Shown in pieces: positions 17,355 through 27,287 of a DNA stretch of 64,000 bases (position 1 is the first letter of the stretch; each line of letters begins with the position of its first letter). The stretch is taken from contig NZ_QSEK01000004.1 in NCBI RefSeq assembly GCF_003464165.1, positions 1-64,000 of the forward strand. The letters are read 5' to 3'. The position numbers and the translations under genes are program-made. The notes under the pieces were generated by a model. The model was not told the DNA's origin, did not search any database, and saw only the letters and a program-made list of their open reading frames with translations. Origin of the DNA: Eubacterium sp. AM49-13BH. Lineage in GTDB: Bacteria > Bacillota > Clostridia > Lachnospirales > Lachnospiraceae.

Positions 17355-17425
17355 ATGACTTGAGGCGGACTGGTTATACTTAAGGGATAGCAGGCTGGAT
17401 TTACTAATGGATTAAGGAGAAGAAC

Positions 17426-17665
17426 ATGAGATTAGATAAATATTTAAAAGTATCAAGACTTATAAAGAGAAGGACTGTTGCCAACGATGCATGTGATGCA
17501 GGAAGAGTAATGGTTAATGACAAGGTTGTGAAGGCATCTTATGATGTTAAAGTCGGAGACATTATTGAAATCCAGTTTGGTAACAAAAATGTAAGAGCAA
17601 GGGTTACAGATGTCAAGGATACTGTTAAGAAAGAAGAAGCAAAGGAAATGTTTGAATATCTTTAA
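17426..17665 (+). CDS. rqcP: S4-domain RNA-binding protein RqcP (YabO)
   Basis: 79-residue S4-domain protein (MRLDKYLKVSRLIKRRTVAND..., residues 1-60). In Bacillus the orthologue YabO/RqcP binds stalled 50S subunits and assists alanine-tail addition during ribosome quality control. Family size and its place directly before yabP support the call. AAGGAGAA lies ahead of the ATG. HslR-like heat-shock S4 proteins look similar, but they are longer. Confidence 0.9.
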   Translation: MRLDKYLKVSRLIKRRTVANDACDAGRVMVNDKVVKASYDVKVGDIIEIQFGNKNVRARVTDVKDTVKKEEAKEMFEYL

Positions 17666-17739
17666 TTCAAAGTACCTGTAATCATATATTGTGGTCATGC
17701 ATATATTCTCATATAACGGAATGTCTATAAGGAGGTTAT

Positions 17740-18024
17740 ATGGAGGAGAAGGTCAGGGTAAGAAGACCACACAGACTGAATATGGAGGACCGTAAAAGAA
17801 TTGATTTTACAGGAATAACGGATGTTGTTTCATTTGACCCGGTAAAGGTTGTGCTGGAATCAGATTACGGTCATATTACAATAAAGGGCGATGGTCTGCA
17901 TGTAAACCGCCTATCAATCGAGAAGGGCGAGTTAGATATTGATGGAAGAGTTGATTCTATCTGCTATTCTGAATCTGGCATGAAGACGAAACAAGATTCA
18001 TTCATGAGCAGGCTGCTCAGATGA
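17740..18024 (+). CDS. yabP: Sporulation protein YabP
   Basis: 94-residue protein of the YabP/YqfC family, a beta-rich fold (DRKRIDFTGITDVVSFDP near residues 17-34; ESDYGHITIKGDGLHVNRL). In Bacillus it is needed in the mother cell for coat or cortex formation. GGAGG lies seven bases before the ATG. It overlaps yabQ by four bases (ATGA), so the two are translationally coupled, as in other Firmicutes. Confidence 0.9.
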   Translation: MEEKVRVRRPHRLNMEDRKRIDFTGITDVVSFDPVKVVLESDYGHITIKGDGLHVNRLSIEKGELDIDGRVDSICYSESGMKTKQDSFMSRLLR

Positions 18025-18458
18025 TAAGCCGTGTAATAGTGTGGGAGCTTTATGCACTGGCAGTGAGTTTCTTCAGAGGAGTATTACTTGCGTGGGTGTA
18101 TGATAATATAAGAGTTTACAGAAGAATAATAAGACATAAAACAATAGTATTTATGAGCATAGAAGACATTGTATATGGAATATATGCAGGAATAAGTGTT
18201 TTTCTGATGTGTTTTAAAGTGTCAGATGGTATTATCCGCGGATTTATAATTATGGGAATAGCATCTGGTGCATTTCTTTACTTTAGATTCATCAGTGTGT
18301 TGTATATCCGATGGACAGTGAAGATTATAAAATTTTTACTAAAACCGGTATGTTTTATATTGAAAAATGTAGTCCATATTATTACAATACCAGTTAGAAA
18401 CCTTAAAAGATATATAGAGCACAGGAATAAGATGCGTAAGAAGGATTCACAAGGGTGA
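18021..18458 (+). CDS. yabQ: Sporulation membrane protein YabQ
   Basis: 145-residue protein with about four membrane helices (residues 7-27, 46-64, 70-92, 103-125) and a basic C-terminal tail, matching YabQ, a forespore outer-membrane protein required for cortex formation in Bacillus. Overlap with yabP and the following divIC gene (6 bases) shows a conserved operon. Confidence 0.88.
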   Translation: MISRVIVWELYALAVSFFRGVLLAWVYDNIRVYRRIIRHKTIVFMSIEDIVYGIYAGISVFLMCFKVSDGIIRGFIIMGIASGAFLYFRFISVLYIRWTVKIIKFLLKPVCFILKNVVHIITIPVRNLKRYIEHRNKMRKKDSQG

Positions 18459-18464
18459 GGATAT

Positions 18465-18794
18465 ATGAAATTAGAATCAAGAAGAGAGCGTGCAGAAAGG
18501 CTTAAAAGGCAGAGACGTTCAGCACTTGCAGGAATGGCTATTGCTATTGTTGTAGTTGTTGCACTTGGTATTGTTCTGTGGAGAGGCAAAACAGGACTTG
18601 TTGCGAAGAATGCTGACTATGAGGCACAGATAACAGAACTACAGTCACAGATAGATGATGAGAATAAAAGAAGTGATGAACTCTCAGAATATGAGAAGTA
18701 CGTCAAGACGAAGAAGTTCGTGGAGGAGATTGCTAAGAACAAGTTCGGGCTTATATATCCAGATGAACTGATATTCAAGCCTAATAACAAGTAA
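18465..18794 (+). CDS. divIC: Septum formation initiator, FtsB/DivIC family
   Basis: 109-residue bitopic protein. A basic N-terminus (MKLESRRERAERLKRQRR) is followed by one membrane helix (residues about 22-43), a coiled coil (about 48-78) and the short C-terminal region VEEIAKNKFGLIYPDELIF of the family. It works in the cell-division complex with FtsL and the FtsQ-type DivIB. It lies between yabQ and spoIIE as in Bacillus. Confidence 0.88.
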   Translation: MKLESRRERAERLKRQRRSALAGMAIAIVVVVALGIVLWRGKTGLVAKNADYEAQITELQSQIDDENKRSDELSEYEKYVKTKKFVEEIAKNKFGLIYPDELIFKPNNK

Positions 18795-18812
18795 CATTTA
18801 TAATAACGGATA

Positions 18813-18857
18813 TTATGTCGGAGCAGGAAGATTTTATAAGACTTTCATGCTTCGACA
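18813..18857. terminator. Imperfect hairpin after divIC
   Basis: ATGTCGGAGCAGGAAG and its near-complement CTTTCATGCTTCGACAT form a long imperfect stem followed by TTTTATTT. It could end the spoVT-divIC transcript. It lies where the missing first half of spoIIE would be expected. Confidence 0.4.
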
Positions 18858-18921
18858 TTTTATTTATATGCAGTCATATATACTTCACATTGGTGTAGTG
18901 CCGGAAAGGAAGTGGATATGA

Positions 18922-20032
18922 ATGAAACATACATATAAAGATGCCGGATATACATATACTATTAACCGTCTGCAGGAAACAGCCAGAACATTCAGGAATC
19001 TTGGCGACGCATACGGGGAGACCAACCAGAAGCAGAATGGATTTAAGAGACAGTTAATTCTTGTTGCTGACATATTAGAGGAATGTGTTGCAATGAATCT
19101 TAACGCCAGAGTGCCCGAAAACAGGAGTACAGGCAGCTTGAGCGCAAATGTATGGCAATGGGAATTTCAGTTAAGGATATAAAAGTAGTTGATGGAAAGA
19201 GACGCGAGATACTTGTAACTGCGAAAACATTTATGAAAGGATGCGTGTCTGAGAGGGTGTTGCGAGAGGCTGTGTCTGATGTGTTCAAGGTGAGGTTCTT
19301 TTCTAATCAGGATAACAGGGTGATTATAAATGAAGAGCCTAACCAGTATGTGTTCTATCAGGAGGATCGTTTCAGGATTCTTTCCGGTATGGCAAGAAAA
19401 TGTAAAGAAGCAGAGAATACGAGTGGGGATAATTTCTTATTAAAAAGGCTTGGCTGTGGGAAAATGGTTGCGGCAATTGCGGATGGCTGCGGAAGCGGAA
19501 GAAGAGCGTTTGCGGAGAGCAGAATGGTGATTGAACTTATGGAAAACTGCATAGAAGCTGGCTTTGAGGAAAAGACGGCAATTGATTTGATTAATTCAGC
19601 GTATATTGCAGGAACAACATTTAACAATCCTGTTACTATGGATATGAGCGTTATTGACTGTCAGGCAGGTGTTATTAACTGCATAAGCTTGGGGCTGTGT
19701 CTACATTTATTAAGAGGGACAACTGGGTTGAGATTATTAAGTCGACGACGCTGCCAATGGGCGTGCTTGACCAGGTGGATTATGACTGTACAACTAAGAA
19801 ACTGTATGATGGAAATTATATTATAATGATAAGCGACGGAGTGCTTGATAATTTGTCCGGAGTCAACAAGGAGGAGCAGATGGTGGAGATTATTAATAAT
19901 ATAAATGTTAAGAAGCCGGCAAGCATTGCAAAGAAGATTCTTGAGATGTCACTGAAGAATCATAATATGGAGGCTTTTGATGATTGTACTGTTATGGTTC
20001 TTGGAGTGTTTGACACATATGTGAACGTATAA
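18922..20032 (+). pseudogene. spoIIE: Stage II sporulation protein E (SpoIIE), truncated and frameshifted
   Basis: SpoIIE is a membrane PP2C phosphatase that dephosphorylates SpoIIAA and so activates sigma-F. Intact proteins have about 800 residues with ten N-terminal membrane helices. Here only about 370 codons of the C-terminal half remain. They begin in the linker (MKHTYKDAGYTYTINRLQE) directly after a stop codon. Two frame changes interrupt it: near 19110-19145, between VPE and EYRQLERKCMAMGISVKD, and near 19680-19690, where ATAAGCTTGGGG needs one more A to give KLGAVSTFIKR. PP2C motifs remain readable across the frames (IADGCGSG; MISDGVLDNL; DDCTVMVLGVF). As it stands no working phosphatase can be made. 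Confidence 0.88.
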
Positions 20033-20044
20033 TATAATTCTCGC

Positions 20045-21514
20045 ATGAATGAAATTATAGATAAGATTTACAGATATATTGAACAGAATAATATGCTTAC
20101 GGACTGCGAAAGAGTGGTTGTCGGACTTTCAGGTGGCGCTGATTCTGTGTGTCTGCTTATGGTGCTTAAGGGGTATATAGAGAGGAAGCATCTACAGACA
20201 GAATTATGTGCGGTGCATGTCAATCATGGCATAAGGCAGGAGGCTGGAGATGATGAGGAGTTTGCCAGAGCCTTGTGTGAACGCATGGGTGTTGAATTCA
20301 TGGCGTATCATATAGATGCTGCCGGGCTTGCAAAGCAGCTTGGAATGAGTGTTGAGGAAGCAGGAAGAAAAGAACGATACCGTATATTCAATGAGGCATG
20401 TAAAGAGTGTAATGCAAGGATTGCGGTTGCACATCATATGAATGACCAGGCAGAAACAGTTCTTATGAATCTTTCACGCGGAACCTCACTTAAAGGAATA
20501 GGTGGAATCAGACCGGTAAGGGATAATATTATAAGGCCTCTGCTTTCAGTGACGAGAGCTGAGGTTGAGGAAGTGCTGAAAGGTTTTAACCAGCCATATG
20601 TTATAGATGCAACGAATCTGTGCAATGATTATACACGTAATTCTTTAAGAAATGTGGTTATTCCTTATATGACTGACAATATTAATTCACATACTGTTGA
20701 GAATATTGCCAGTGCTGCCAGTGAGCTGCAGCAGGATTTTGATTTTATTGAGTCAGAAGCGGACAAGGCTTATAACAAGTATGTTACTGAAGGAGATAAT
20801 GTAGTTATTAAGCTGGATGGAGAAGAATTTGCAGGACTTCATGAAGTTATAAGAAGACGAGTTATCTACAGGGCAGTATATTATCTTACAAAAACTGCCA
20901 AGGATATATATAAGATACATGTCAATGCTGTTGATGCACTTGTTGGAAAGACAGTTGGCAGCAGTGCTGATATATGTTATGGCTTATGTGCTGTAAGAGA
21001 ATATGACGATATTGTGGTTAGCAGTGAAAGAGTCAGCAGACAAGATAAGAATGAGCCACTGGAAGAATATGAACTTTCGGACGATGATATTGAAAAGCTT
21101 AAGGCTGGGCAGAAAGTAACAATTCAGGAAAATATTTATTATAATAATGAAACACTACAGATGAAAAGTGTGCAGATTGAGTTGTCACTTCATTCTAATT
21201 ATGAAAAAAATCGAAATTACGCTAATAGCCGCTATGCTAAAGCCTTTGATTATGATAAAATATCAGGAAAGCCATGCATTAGAAAACGTATGGCTGGAGA
21301 CAGAATTGTTATTAACAGAGAAGGAAATCAGCGCAAGCTAAAGAATGAATTTATTGACCGTAAAGTGCCGGAGAATATGAGGGACAATGTGCTTCTTGTA
21401 TGTGATGATACCGGAGTTTTATGGGCTGTGGGGGTGCGACGAAGTGAACGTGCCCTGATTGATGATAATACACAGAATGTGCTGGAAGTAACTATACAGA
21501 AGAGAGAATATTAA
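20045..21514 (+). CDS. tilS: tRNA(Ile)-lysidine synthetase (TilS)
   Basis: 489-residue cytoplasmic enzyme that attaches lysine to C34 of the CAU-anticodon tRNA-Ile. The N-terminal PP-loop is SGGADSVCLL (residues about 29-38), then AVHVNHGIRQEA, ARIAVAHHMNDQAETVLMNL and GIRPVRDNIIRPLL. The C-terminal TilS domain has the IRKRMAGDRIV segment (about residue 417). The gene lies 12 bases after the spoIIE remnant and before hpt, the standard Firmicutes order. It must be functional, since the gene is essential in most bacteria. Confidence 0.95.
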   Translation: MNEIIDKIYRYIEQNNMLTDCERVVVGLSGGADSVCLLMVLKGYIERKHLQTELCAVHVNHGIRQEAGDDEEFARALCERMGVEFMAYHIDAAGLAKQLGMSVEEAGRKERYRIFNEACKECNARIAVAHHMNDQAETVLMNLSRGTSLKGIGGIRPVRDNIIRPLLSVTRAEVEEVLKGFNQPYVIDATNLCNDYTRNSLRNVVIPYMTDNINSHTVENIASAASELQQDFDFIESEADKAYNKYVTEGDNVVIKLDGEEFAGLHEVIRRRVIYRAVYYLTKTAKDIYKIHVNAVDALVGKTVGSSADICYGLCAVREYDDIVVSSERVSRQDKNEPLEEYELSDDDIEKLKAGQKVTIQENIYYNNETLQMKSVQIELSLHSNYEKNRNYANSRYAKAFDYDKISGKPCIRKRMAGDRIVINREGNQRKLKNEFIDRKVPENMRDNVLLVCDDTGVLWAVGVRRSERALIDDNTQNVLEVTIQKREY

Positions 21515-21535
21515 GGTTGACAAAGGAGAGAAACG

Positions 21536-22072
21536 ATGAAAGAACCATTTATCAGTGTCCTTATATCTGAGGAGAAGCTTAATGAAAGAATTGCACAGCT
21601 TGGAGAGCAGATAAGTAAAGACTATGAGGGTAAGGAGGTTAAACTTATTTGTATTCTTAAGGGAAGTATTATATTTACATGCGAGCTTGCCAAGAGAATT
21701 ACTGTACCTGTTAAGTTTGATTTTATGCAGGTATCAAGTTATGGAAGCGGGACATCATCAAGCGGTCAGATTAAGATTAAGAAGGACCTTGATGAGAGCA
21801 TTGAAGGAGAGCATGTTATTGTTATTGAAGATATTATCGATTCGGGTAATACACTGGCAAGACTTATGCCTATGTTAAAGGAGAGAAAGCCAGCAGATAT
21901 ATGTGTATGTACTCTGCTTGATAAGCCTGAGAGAAGAGAAGTTGAGGTTGAGGTTAAGTATAACGGCTTTAACATTCCTGACGAATTTGTTGTAGGATAT
22001 GGCCTTGACTATGATCAGAGCTACAGAAATCTTCCATATGTTGGAGTTTTACATCTTGATGGAGAGGCATAA
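21536..22072 (+). CDS. hpt: Hypoxanthine phosphoribosyltransferase
   Basis: 178-residue purine-salvage enzyme that makes IMP or GMP from hypoxanthine or guanine and PRPP. The PRPP-binding signature VIVIEDIIDSGNTLARL (about residues 96-112) and the loops LICILKGSIIF and VGYGLDYDQSYRNLPYVG are present. AAGGAGAG lies before the ATG. It sits between tilS and ftsH, as in Bacillus. Confidence 0.96.
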   Translation: MKEPFISVLISEEKLNERIAQLGEQISKDYEGKEVKLICILKGSIIFTCELAKRITVPVKFDFMQVSSYGSGTSSSGQIKIKKDLDESIEGEHVIVIEDIIDSGNTLARLMPMLKERKPADICVCTLLDKPERREVEVEVKYNGFNIPDEFVVGYGLDYDQSYRNLPYVGVLHLDGEA

Positions 22073-22090
22073 TTAAATAAGGAGGAAGTG

Positions 22091-23959
22091 ATGGATACTA
22101 AGAAAAGAAAATCTGGAGGATTTGGAAGCATTTTCTTCATGATTATTATAATTGGTATTATTTGGGCTGTAATTGCTCAGATGAGCCAGAGAACAAGTAC
22201 TTATAAGTATAAAGATTTTGTATCTGACTTAAAGGATGACAAGGTAACAAGTGTTATTATCAGCCAGAATGCAGAAGTTCCAACCGGTACACTTACAATT
22301 ACATTCTCTGATGGAAGCAGAGACTCACTTAATGTGTCTGATGTTGTTTCTGTTCAGGAGCTGCTCGACAATAAGGGAGTTGAGTATACTCTTAAGGATG
22401 TTAAGAGAGACAGTATCTGGATGACAACTATTCTGCCATTTGGTATGTGCCTTATCGTTGTTGTTGCACTTATGATGATGATGACAAGACAGGCCGGTGG
22501 TGGTGGTAACGCCAAGATGATGAATTTTGGTAAGAGCCGTGCGAGAATGATAAGTGGTGATGCCAATAAGGTTACATTTAAGGATGTAGCCGGACTTAAT
22601 GAAGAGAAAGAGGAACTTGAAGAGATTGTAGATTTCCTTAAAGACCCTGTAAAATACACTAACCTTGGAGCGAGAATTCCTAAGGGTGTTATTCTTACAG
22701 GTCCTCCGGGAACAGGTAAGACTCTTCTTGCCAAAGCTGTTGCGGGTGAAGCGGGAGTACCTTTCTTTAGCATATCGGGTTCTGATTTTGTTGAGATGTT
22801 CGTTGGTGTCGGTGCATCAAGAGTAAGAGATATGTTTGAGGAGGCTAAGAAGAATGCCCCTTGTATCATATTTATTGACGAGATTGATGCTGTTGCAAGA
22901 CGAAGAGGAACTGGTATGGGTGGCGGACATGATGAGAGAGAGCAGACTCTTAACCAGATGCTTGTAGAGATGGATGGTTTCGGAGTTAATGAAGGAATTA
23001 TCGTTATGGCGGCTACTAACAGAGTTGATATTCTTGATCCTGCTATATTAAGACCAGGTCGTTTCGACAGAAAGGTAGTCGTAGGCAGACCTGATGTAAG
23101 AGGTCGTCTTGAGATTCTTAATGTCCATGCAGCCAAGAAGCCATTAGGTGATGATGTTGATCTTGAGAGCCTTGCAAGAACTACAGCAGGCTTTACAGGT
23201 GCAGATCTTGAGAATATTCTTAATGAAGCCGCTATTAATGCAGCCAAGAGCAAGAGAAAGTTCATTACTAACGCAGATGTCAATTATGCATTTGTAAAGG
23301 TTGGAATTGGCGTTGAGAAGAGAAGCAAGATTATATCAGAGAAAGAAAAGAAAATTACAGCATACCACGAATCAGGTCATGCAATTCTTTTCCATGTACT
23401 TCCTGATGTCGGACCTGTACACACTATCTCTATTATTCCAACAGGAATGGGAGCAGCAGGTTATACAATGCCACTTCCTGAGAAGGATGAAATGTTTAAT
23501 ACCAAGGGTAAGATGTTACAGAATATTATTGTAAGCCTTGGTGGACGAGTTGCTGAGGAGCTGATATTTGATGATATTACAACAGGTGCGTCACAGGATA
23601 TCAAGCAGGCAACTGCGACAGCAAGAGATATGGTTACCAAGTATGGCTTCTCTGACAGACTTGGTCTTATCAATTATGCAAGCAGTGATGAAGATGAGGT
23701 ATTCATTGGAAGAGACCTTGCACATACAAGACCATATGGCGAGGATATTGCTACAGCCATTGATGAAGAGGTTAAGAACATTATTGATGACTGTTATGCA
23801 CAGGCTAAGAAGATAATATCTGAGCATATGGATGTATTAGAGAAGAGTTCAGAACTTCTTCTTGAAAAAGAAAAGGTAACAAGAGAAGAATTTGAAGCGC
23901 TTTTTGATAATGGAAGCGGTACAGATGATGATGGTATTATGGGAACAACAATTGTATAG
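22091..23959 (+). CDS. ftsH: ATP-dependent zinc metalloprotease FtsH
   Basis: 622-residue membrane protease. Two N-terminal helices (residues about 10-29 and 108-127) flank a short external domain. The AAA+ domain has Walker A GPPGTGKT, Walker [12 protein letters not shown] and the second region of homology ([22 protein letters not shown] in two parts). The protease domain has the zinc motif HESGH. It degrades membrane and short-lived cytosolic proteins as a hexamer. The ATG at 22091 has GGAGG seven bases upstream and is preferred over the GTG three bases before. Confidence 0.97.
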   Translation: MDTKKRKSGGFGSIFFMIIIIGIIWAVIAQMSQRTSTYKYKDFVSDLKDDKVTSVIISQNAEVPTGTLTITFSDGSRDSLNVSDVVSVQELLDNKGVEYTLKDVKRDSIWMTTILPFGMCLIVVVALMMMMTRQAGGGGNAKMMNFGKSRARMISGDANKVTFKDVAGLNEEKEELEEIVDFLKDPVKYTNLGARIPKGVILTGPPGTGKTLLAKAVAGEAGVPFFSISGSDFVEMFVGVGASRVRDMFEEAKKNAPCIIFIDEIDAVARRRGTGMGGGHDEREQTLNQMLVEMDGFGVNEGIIVMAATNRVDILDPAILRPGRFDRKVVVGRPDVRGRLEILNVHAAKKPLGDDVDLESLARTTAGFTGADLENILNEAAINAAKSKRKFITNADVNYAFVKVGIGVEKRSKIISEKEKKITAYHESGHAILFHVLPDVGPVHTISIIPTGMGAAGYTMPLPEKDEMFNTKGKMLQNIIVSLGGRVAEELIFDDITTGASQDIKQATATARDMVTKYGFSDRLGLINYASSDEDEVFIGRDLAHTRPYGEDIATAIDEEVKNIIDDCYAQAKKIISEHMDVLEKSSELLLEKEKVTREEFEALFDNGSGTDDDGIMGTTIV

Positions 23960-24028
23960 TAAATATGCACAAAAATTTTGAATAAATTTAGTGATGTTTG
24001 TGAACACTTATTGAGGGAAATAAGATAT

Positions 24029-24134
24029 TATAATTAATGTAAAAACCCCCAATACATTATAGATAAAGCAGTAATGCTTATCGAAAAGAAATACCTTCTC
24101 TGAAAAAGGCAGTCACCCCATGGCTGCCTTTTTT
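24029..24134 (+). ncRNA. Possible small RNA between ftsH and the GH13 gene
   Basis: The 257-base gap has an extended -10-like TATTATAAT (24026-24034), then a GATAAAGCA/TGCTTATC hairpin (24062-24082), then a strong terminator ending at 24134. No reading frame is seen. This could be a short RNA of about 95 bases or simply the 3' end of the ftsH message. No good -35 is visible. Confidence 0.25.
24103..24134 (+). terminator. Rho-independent terminator after ftsH
   Basis: AAAAAGGCAG pairs with CTGCCTTTTT around an 11-base loop, with a run of T. It closes the tilS-hpt-ftsH transcript. Confidence 0.85.
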
Positions 24135-24216
24135 GCTACCCATAAAAGCCTTTTTGCTTGCTAAATTGTACTTTTAGATATAAAATCAGAATAGTATATG
24201 CTAAGGAGGATTCTCT

Positions 24217-26331
24217 ATGAGAATAACCGAGGAAATGGGAAACTTAGCTGCCTGGGAAAAACGTATTTTTTATACATGCAGTGCAAGGCCGACGCTACAT
24301 CCAAGAGCGTTGTTTTCGGATGTTACTAATGATTACAGAAGTCCGGCAGAGCCAATGCCTGGAGATGAAGTAACGATACGACTGCGTACTGGCAGATATA
24401 ATGTAGATAAAGCATATCTTGTTGTTGATAATGTCGAGCATGTTATGACAAGAGTCAGAAGCGAGAGTATGTTTGATTATTATGAGGCTAAGATTAATGT
24501 TGGAACAGAGAAAATGTATTATTATTTCCGCGTTGAGCTTGGCAGGACAGTGTGTTTTTACAACCAGATTGGAGCAATTAAGGATCTTAACGAATATTAT
24601 AATTTTCAGATCACACCAGGATTTAAGACACCAGAGTGGGCAAAGGGTGCAGTTATGTACCAGATATTTGTTGACAGATTCTATAATGGAGATAAGAGTA
24701 ATGATGTGCTTGATGATGAATATAACTATATAGGGGAGCATGTCTGTCAGGTTAAAGACTGGAATAAGTATCCTGCACAGATGGGAATAAGAGAGTTTTA
24801 TGGAGGCGACCTGCAGGGTGTACTTGATAAGCTTGATTATTTACAGGATTTGGGCGTTGAAGTTATATATTTTAATCCTTTGTTTGTATCCCCATCTAAT
24901 CACAAGTATGATATACAGGATTATGATTATATTGATCCACATTTTGGAAAGATTGTCGAGGACGAGGGAGAACTTTTAAGACCGGGAGACAATGACAATA
25001 CACATGCTACAAGATATATTAACAGAGTTACTAGAAAGGCTAATCTTGAAGCAAGCAATGAGTTCTTTGCCAAAGTAGTAGAGGAAATTCATGCAAGAGG
25101 CATGAAGGTTATCATAGATGGTGTATTTAATCACTGTGGTTCCTTTAATAAATGGATGGATAAAGAACACATTTATAGAGACAGCACTGATGAGTATGAG
25201 CCGGGAGCATACGAGAAGTATGAGAGTCCTTATCATAATTTCTTCAAGTTCTTCTCAAACCAGTGGCCGGATAATAATTCATATGATGGCTGGTGGGGGC
25301 ATGATACTCTTCCTAAGCTCAATTATGAAGGGTCTAAGGAGCTTGAGGAGTATATTCTTTCTATCGGAAGAAAATGGGTTTCAGCTCCTTATAATGTAGA
25401 TGGTTGGAGACTGGATGTAGCTGCCGACCTTGGATACAGCCCAGAATATAATCATTATTTCTGGAAGAGATTCCGTGAGGAAGTAAAGAAGGCTAATCCT
25501 GACGCGGTTATTCTTGCAGAACATTATGGAGACCCATATAGCTGGTTACAGGGTGATGAATGGGATACTGTAATGAATTATGATGCTTTTATGGAACCTA
25601 TAACATGGTTTCTGACAGGTATGGAGAAGCATAGTGATGAGGCAAGACCTGATAAATATGGTAATCCGGATTATTTCTTTGGAGCGATGCATCATAATAT
25701 GGCAAGAATGGGTGGACAGAGCACATCGATATCTATGAATGAGCTGTCTAATCATGATCATTCGAGATTCTTAACCAGAACTAACAGAACAGTTGGAAGA
25801 ACTAACACGCTTGGACCTGAAGCTGCCAATAATAATATTAATAAGTCAGTATTTAAGGAGGCAGTTGTTATTCAGATGACATGGCCTGGTGCACCTACAG
25901 TGTATTATGGAGATGAAGCGGGAGTATGTGGCTTTACAGATCCTGATAATAGAAGAACTTATCCTTGGGGCCAGGAGGATAAGGAACTTATTGATTTTCA
26001 TAAGGCAGTAATAAGAATGCATAAAGAGAACGAAGTATTAAGAACGGGCTCATATAAATCATTGTATTCAGCTTATAATGTTATTGCATATGGACGATTT
26101 AGCAAAGATGATGCAGCAATTATTATTATTAATAATAATGAGGATGAGGTAAGGGCGAAGATTCCTGCGTGGGAAGTCGGACTTGGGTTTGATGATGATG
26201 TGGAACAGCTTATGGTTACATTTGAAGGAGGATACAGCACCGACAGGCTTGGGTACCATCTTCAGAATGGCTGGCTGGACATAGGCTTAAGGAAGACATC
26301 AGCAGTGGTTCTTCATAAGATGCAATGGTAA
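24217..26331 (+). CDS. Glycoside hydrolase family 13, neopullulanase/maltodextrinase-like
   Basis: 704-residue alpha-glucan hydrolase. The N-terminal beta domain (about residues 1-135, CBM34-like) is followed by the catalytic barrel beginning WAKGAVMYQIFVDRFYNGD. Region I is DGVFNHCG, region II is GWRLDVAADLG with the nucleophile D400, region III is LAEHYG with the acid/base E435, and region IV is LSNHDHS with D514. There is no signal peptide, so it likely cleaves imported maltodextrins or cyclodextrins inside the cell. AAGGAGGA lies before the ATG. It is preceded by its own terminator-bounded gap and transcribed on its own. Confidence 0.93.
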   Translation: MRITEEMGNLAAWEKRIFYTCSARPTLHPRALFSDVTNDYRSPAEPMPGDEVTIRLRTGRYNVDKAYLVVDNVEHVMTRVRSESMFDYYEAKINVGTEKMYYYFRVELGRTVCFYNQIGAIKDLNEYYNFQITPGFKTPEWAKGAVMYQIFVDRFYNGDKSNDVLDDEYNYIGEHVCQVKDWNKYPAQMGIREFYGGDLQGVLDKLDYLQDLGVEVIYFNPLFVSPSNHKYDIQDYDYIDPHFGKIVEDEGELLRPGDNDNTHATRYINRVTRKANLEASNEFFAKVVEEIHARGMKVIIDGVFNHCGSFNKWMDKEHIYRDSTDEYEPGAYEKYESPYHNFFKFFSNQWPDNNSYDGWWGHDTLPKLNYEGSKELEEYILSIGRKWVSAPYNVDGWRLDVAADLGYSPEYNHYFWKRFREEVKKANPDAVILAEHYGDPYSWLQGDEWDTVMNYDAFMEPITWFLTGMEKHSDEARPDKYGNPDYFFGAMHHNMARMGGQSTSISMNELSNHDHSRFLTRTNRTVGRTNTLGPEAANNNINKSVFKEAVVIQMTWPGAPTVYYGDEAGVCGFTDPDNRRTYPWGQEDKELIDFHKAVIRMHKENEVLRTGSYKSLYSAYNVIAYGRFSKDDAAIIIINNNEDEVRAKIPAWEVGLGFDDDVEQLMVTFEGGYSTDRLGYHLQNGWLDIGLRKTSAVVLHKMQW

Positions 26332-26417
26332 AGATGTTGTTTATGTTGTATTTGCACATGTGAATGACTAATGTTATAATACAACAGTATAGCGTCGAAA
26401 CAGAAAGGAATATTTTA

Positions 26418-27287
26418 ATGGAATCATATAATTCTAATAATGATAGACCAAAGATAAGTCTGAACCGCAAGAAAAGAATGTGGAACAGATACAGAAATTA
26501 TGTTATTGGATTAATAATACTTGTAGTTGCAGTTATTATATTTGCAGTTGTACTTAAGAGTTGCAGCGGTAAGAATGGTGGCAAGGATGATAATAATACA
26601 ACAGCTCCTGTAAAGCAGGAAAGCACACAGGGTGTACAGGATGAGACACAGCGTTCGGATAATTCTTCACAGGAAGCATCGCAGCAGACAACGCAGGCTG
26701 CTTCTGGAAGAAGTTTAGCTGTTTCAGGAACACCACAGAGTGAAGATTACACATCTTCAGCAGCTTACAGTAAGTCAGTATTTATCGGAGATTTCGTAGT
26801 AAGCGGAATTTCGCAGTTTGGATTTGTGGCAGATTCACAGGTTATATCATCTAATTCAATGACGAGTGACAAGCTTACAGGATATCTTGATGATATTGTA
26901 TCCCAGTCACCTGATTCTGTGTATATTATGGTTGGTATTAACGACCTTAATTATGGAAGCAGATCAGTGGATGATATATATAAGTATGAGAAAGAATTTA
27001 TAGAAGCTGTGAAGAGTGCCCTTCCATCAGCTAATGTATATGTTCTTTCAGTACTTCCAATAAGCCAGAGATTCGAATCTTCAAGTAAGGTCAAACAGGC
27101 TAATATTGATTCACTTAACGGCATGTTCTCAGAGAATGCATCAACACTTGGTATAACATATATCGATGTGGCAACTGTATTTAAGGATGGTTCGGGATAT
27201 TTTGGATCTTCTTATACAGATAGTGGATATAATCTTAAGAGTGGCTATTATGCATTTATGCTTAATGGAATTGCAGGAGTGAAGTAA
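26418..27287 (+). CDS. SGNH/GDSL-like membrane-anchored protein, catalytic serine absent
   Basis: 289 residues. A basic N-terminus is followed by one membrane helix (about 30-50), a Ser/Thr/Gln-rich linker (about 55-110) and an SGNH-like domain outside the cell. The block I motif reads VFIGDFVV where active enzymes have GDS, so the nucleophile serine is phenylalanine. Block III, VGINDLNYG, is kept. The C-terminal D-x-x-H pair is not seen (YTDSGYNLKSGYYAFM). It is probably a binding or structural relative of cell-wall acetylesterases rather than an enzyme. The start at 26418 has AAAGGAA upstream. It overlaps trmD by one base. Confidence 0.8.
   Translation: MESYNSNNDRPKISLNRKKRMWNRYRNYVIGLIILVVAVIIFAVVLKSCSGKNGGKDDNNTTAPVKQESTQGVQDETQRSDNSSQEASQQTTQAASGRSLAVSGTPQSEDYTSSAAYSKSVFIGDFVVSGISQFGFVADSQVISSNSMTSDKLTGYLDDIVSQSPDSVYIMVGINDLNYGSRSVDDIYKYEKEFIEAVKSALPSANVYVLSVLPISQRFESSSKVKQANIDSLNGMFSENASTLGITYIDVATVFKDGSGYFGSSYTDSGYNLKSGYYAFMLNGIAGVK

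Noticed and set aside
22354..23283. 309-codon open frame opposite ftsH
   Set aside because: A mirror of ftsH codon use (poly-Ser/Leu); no family signature and no start signal.
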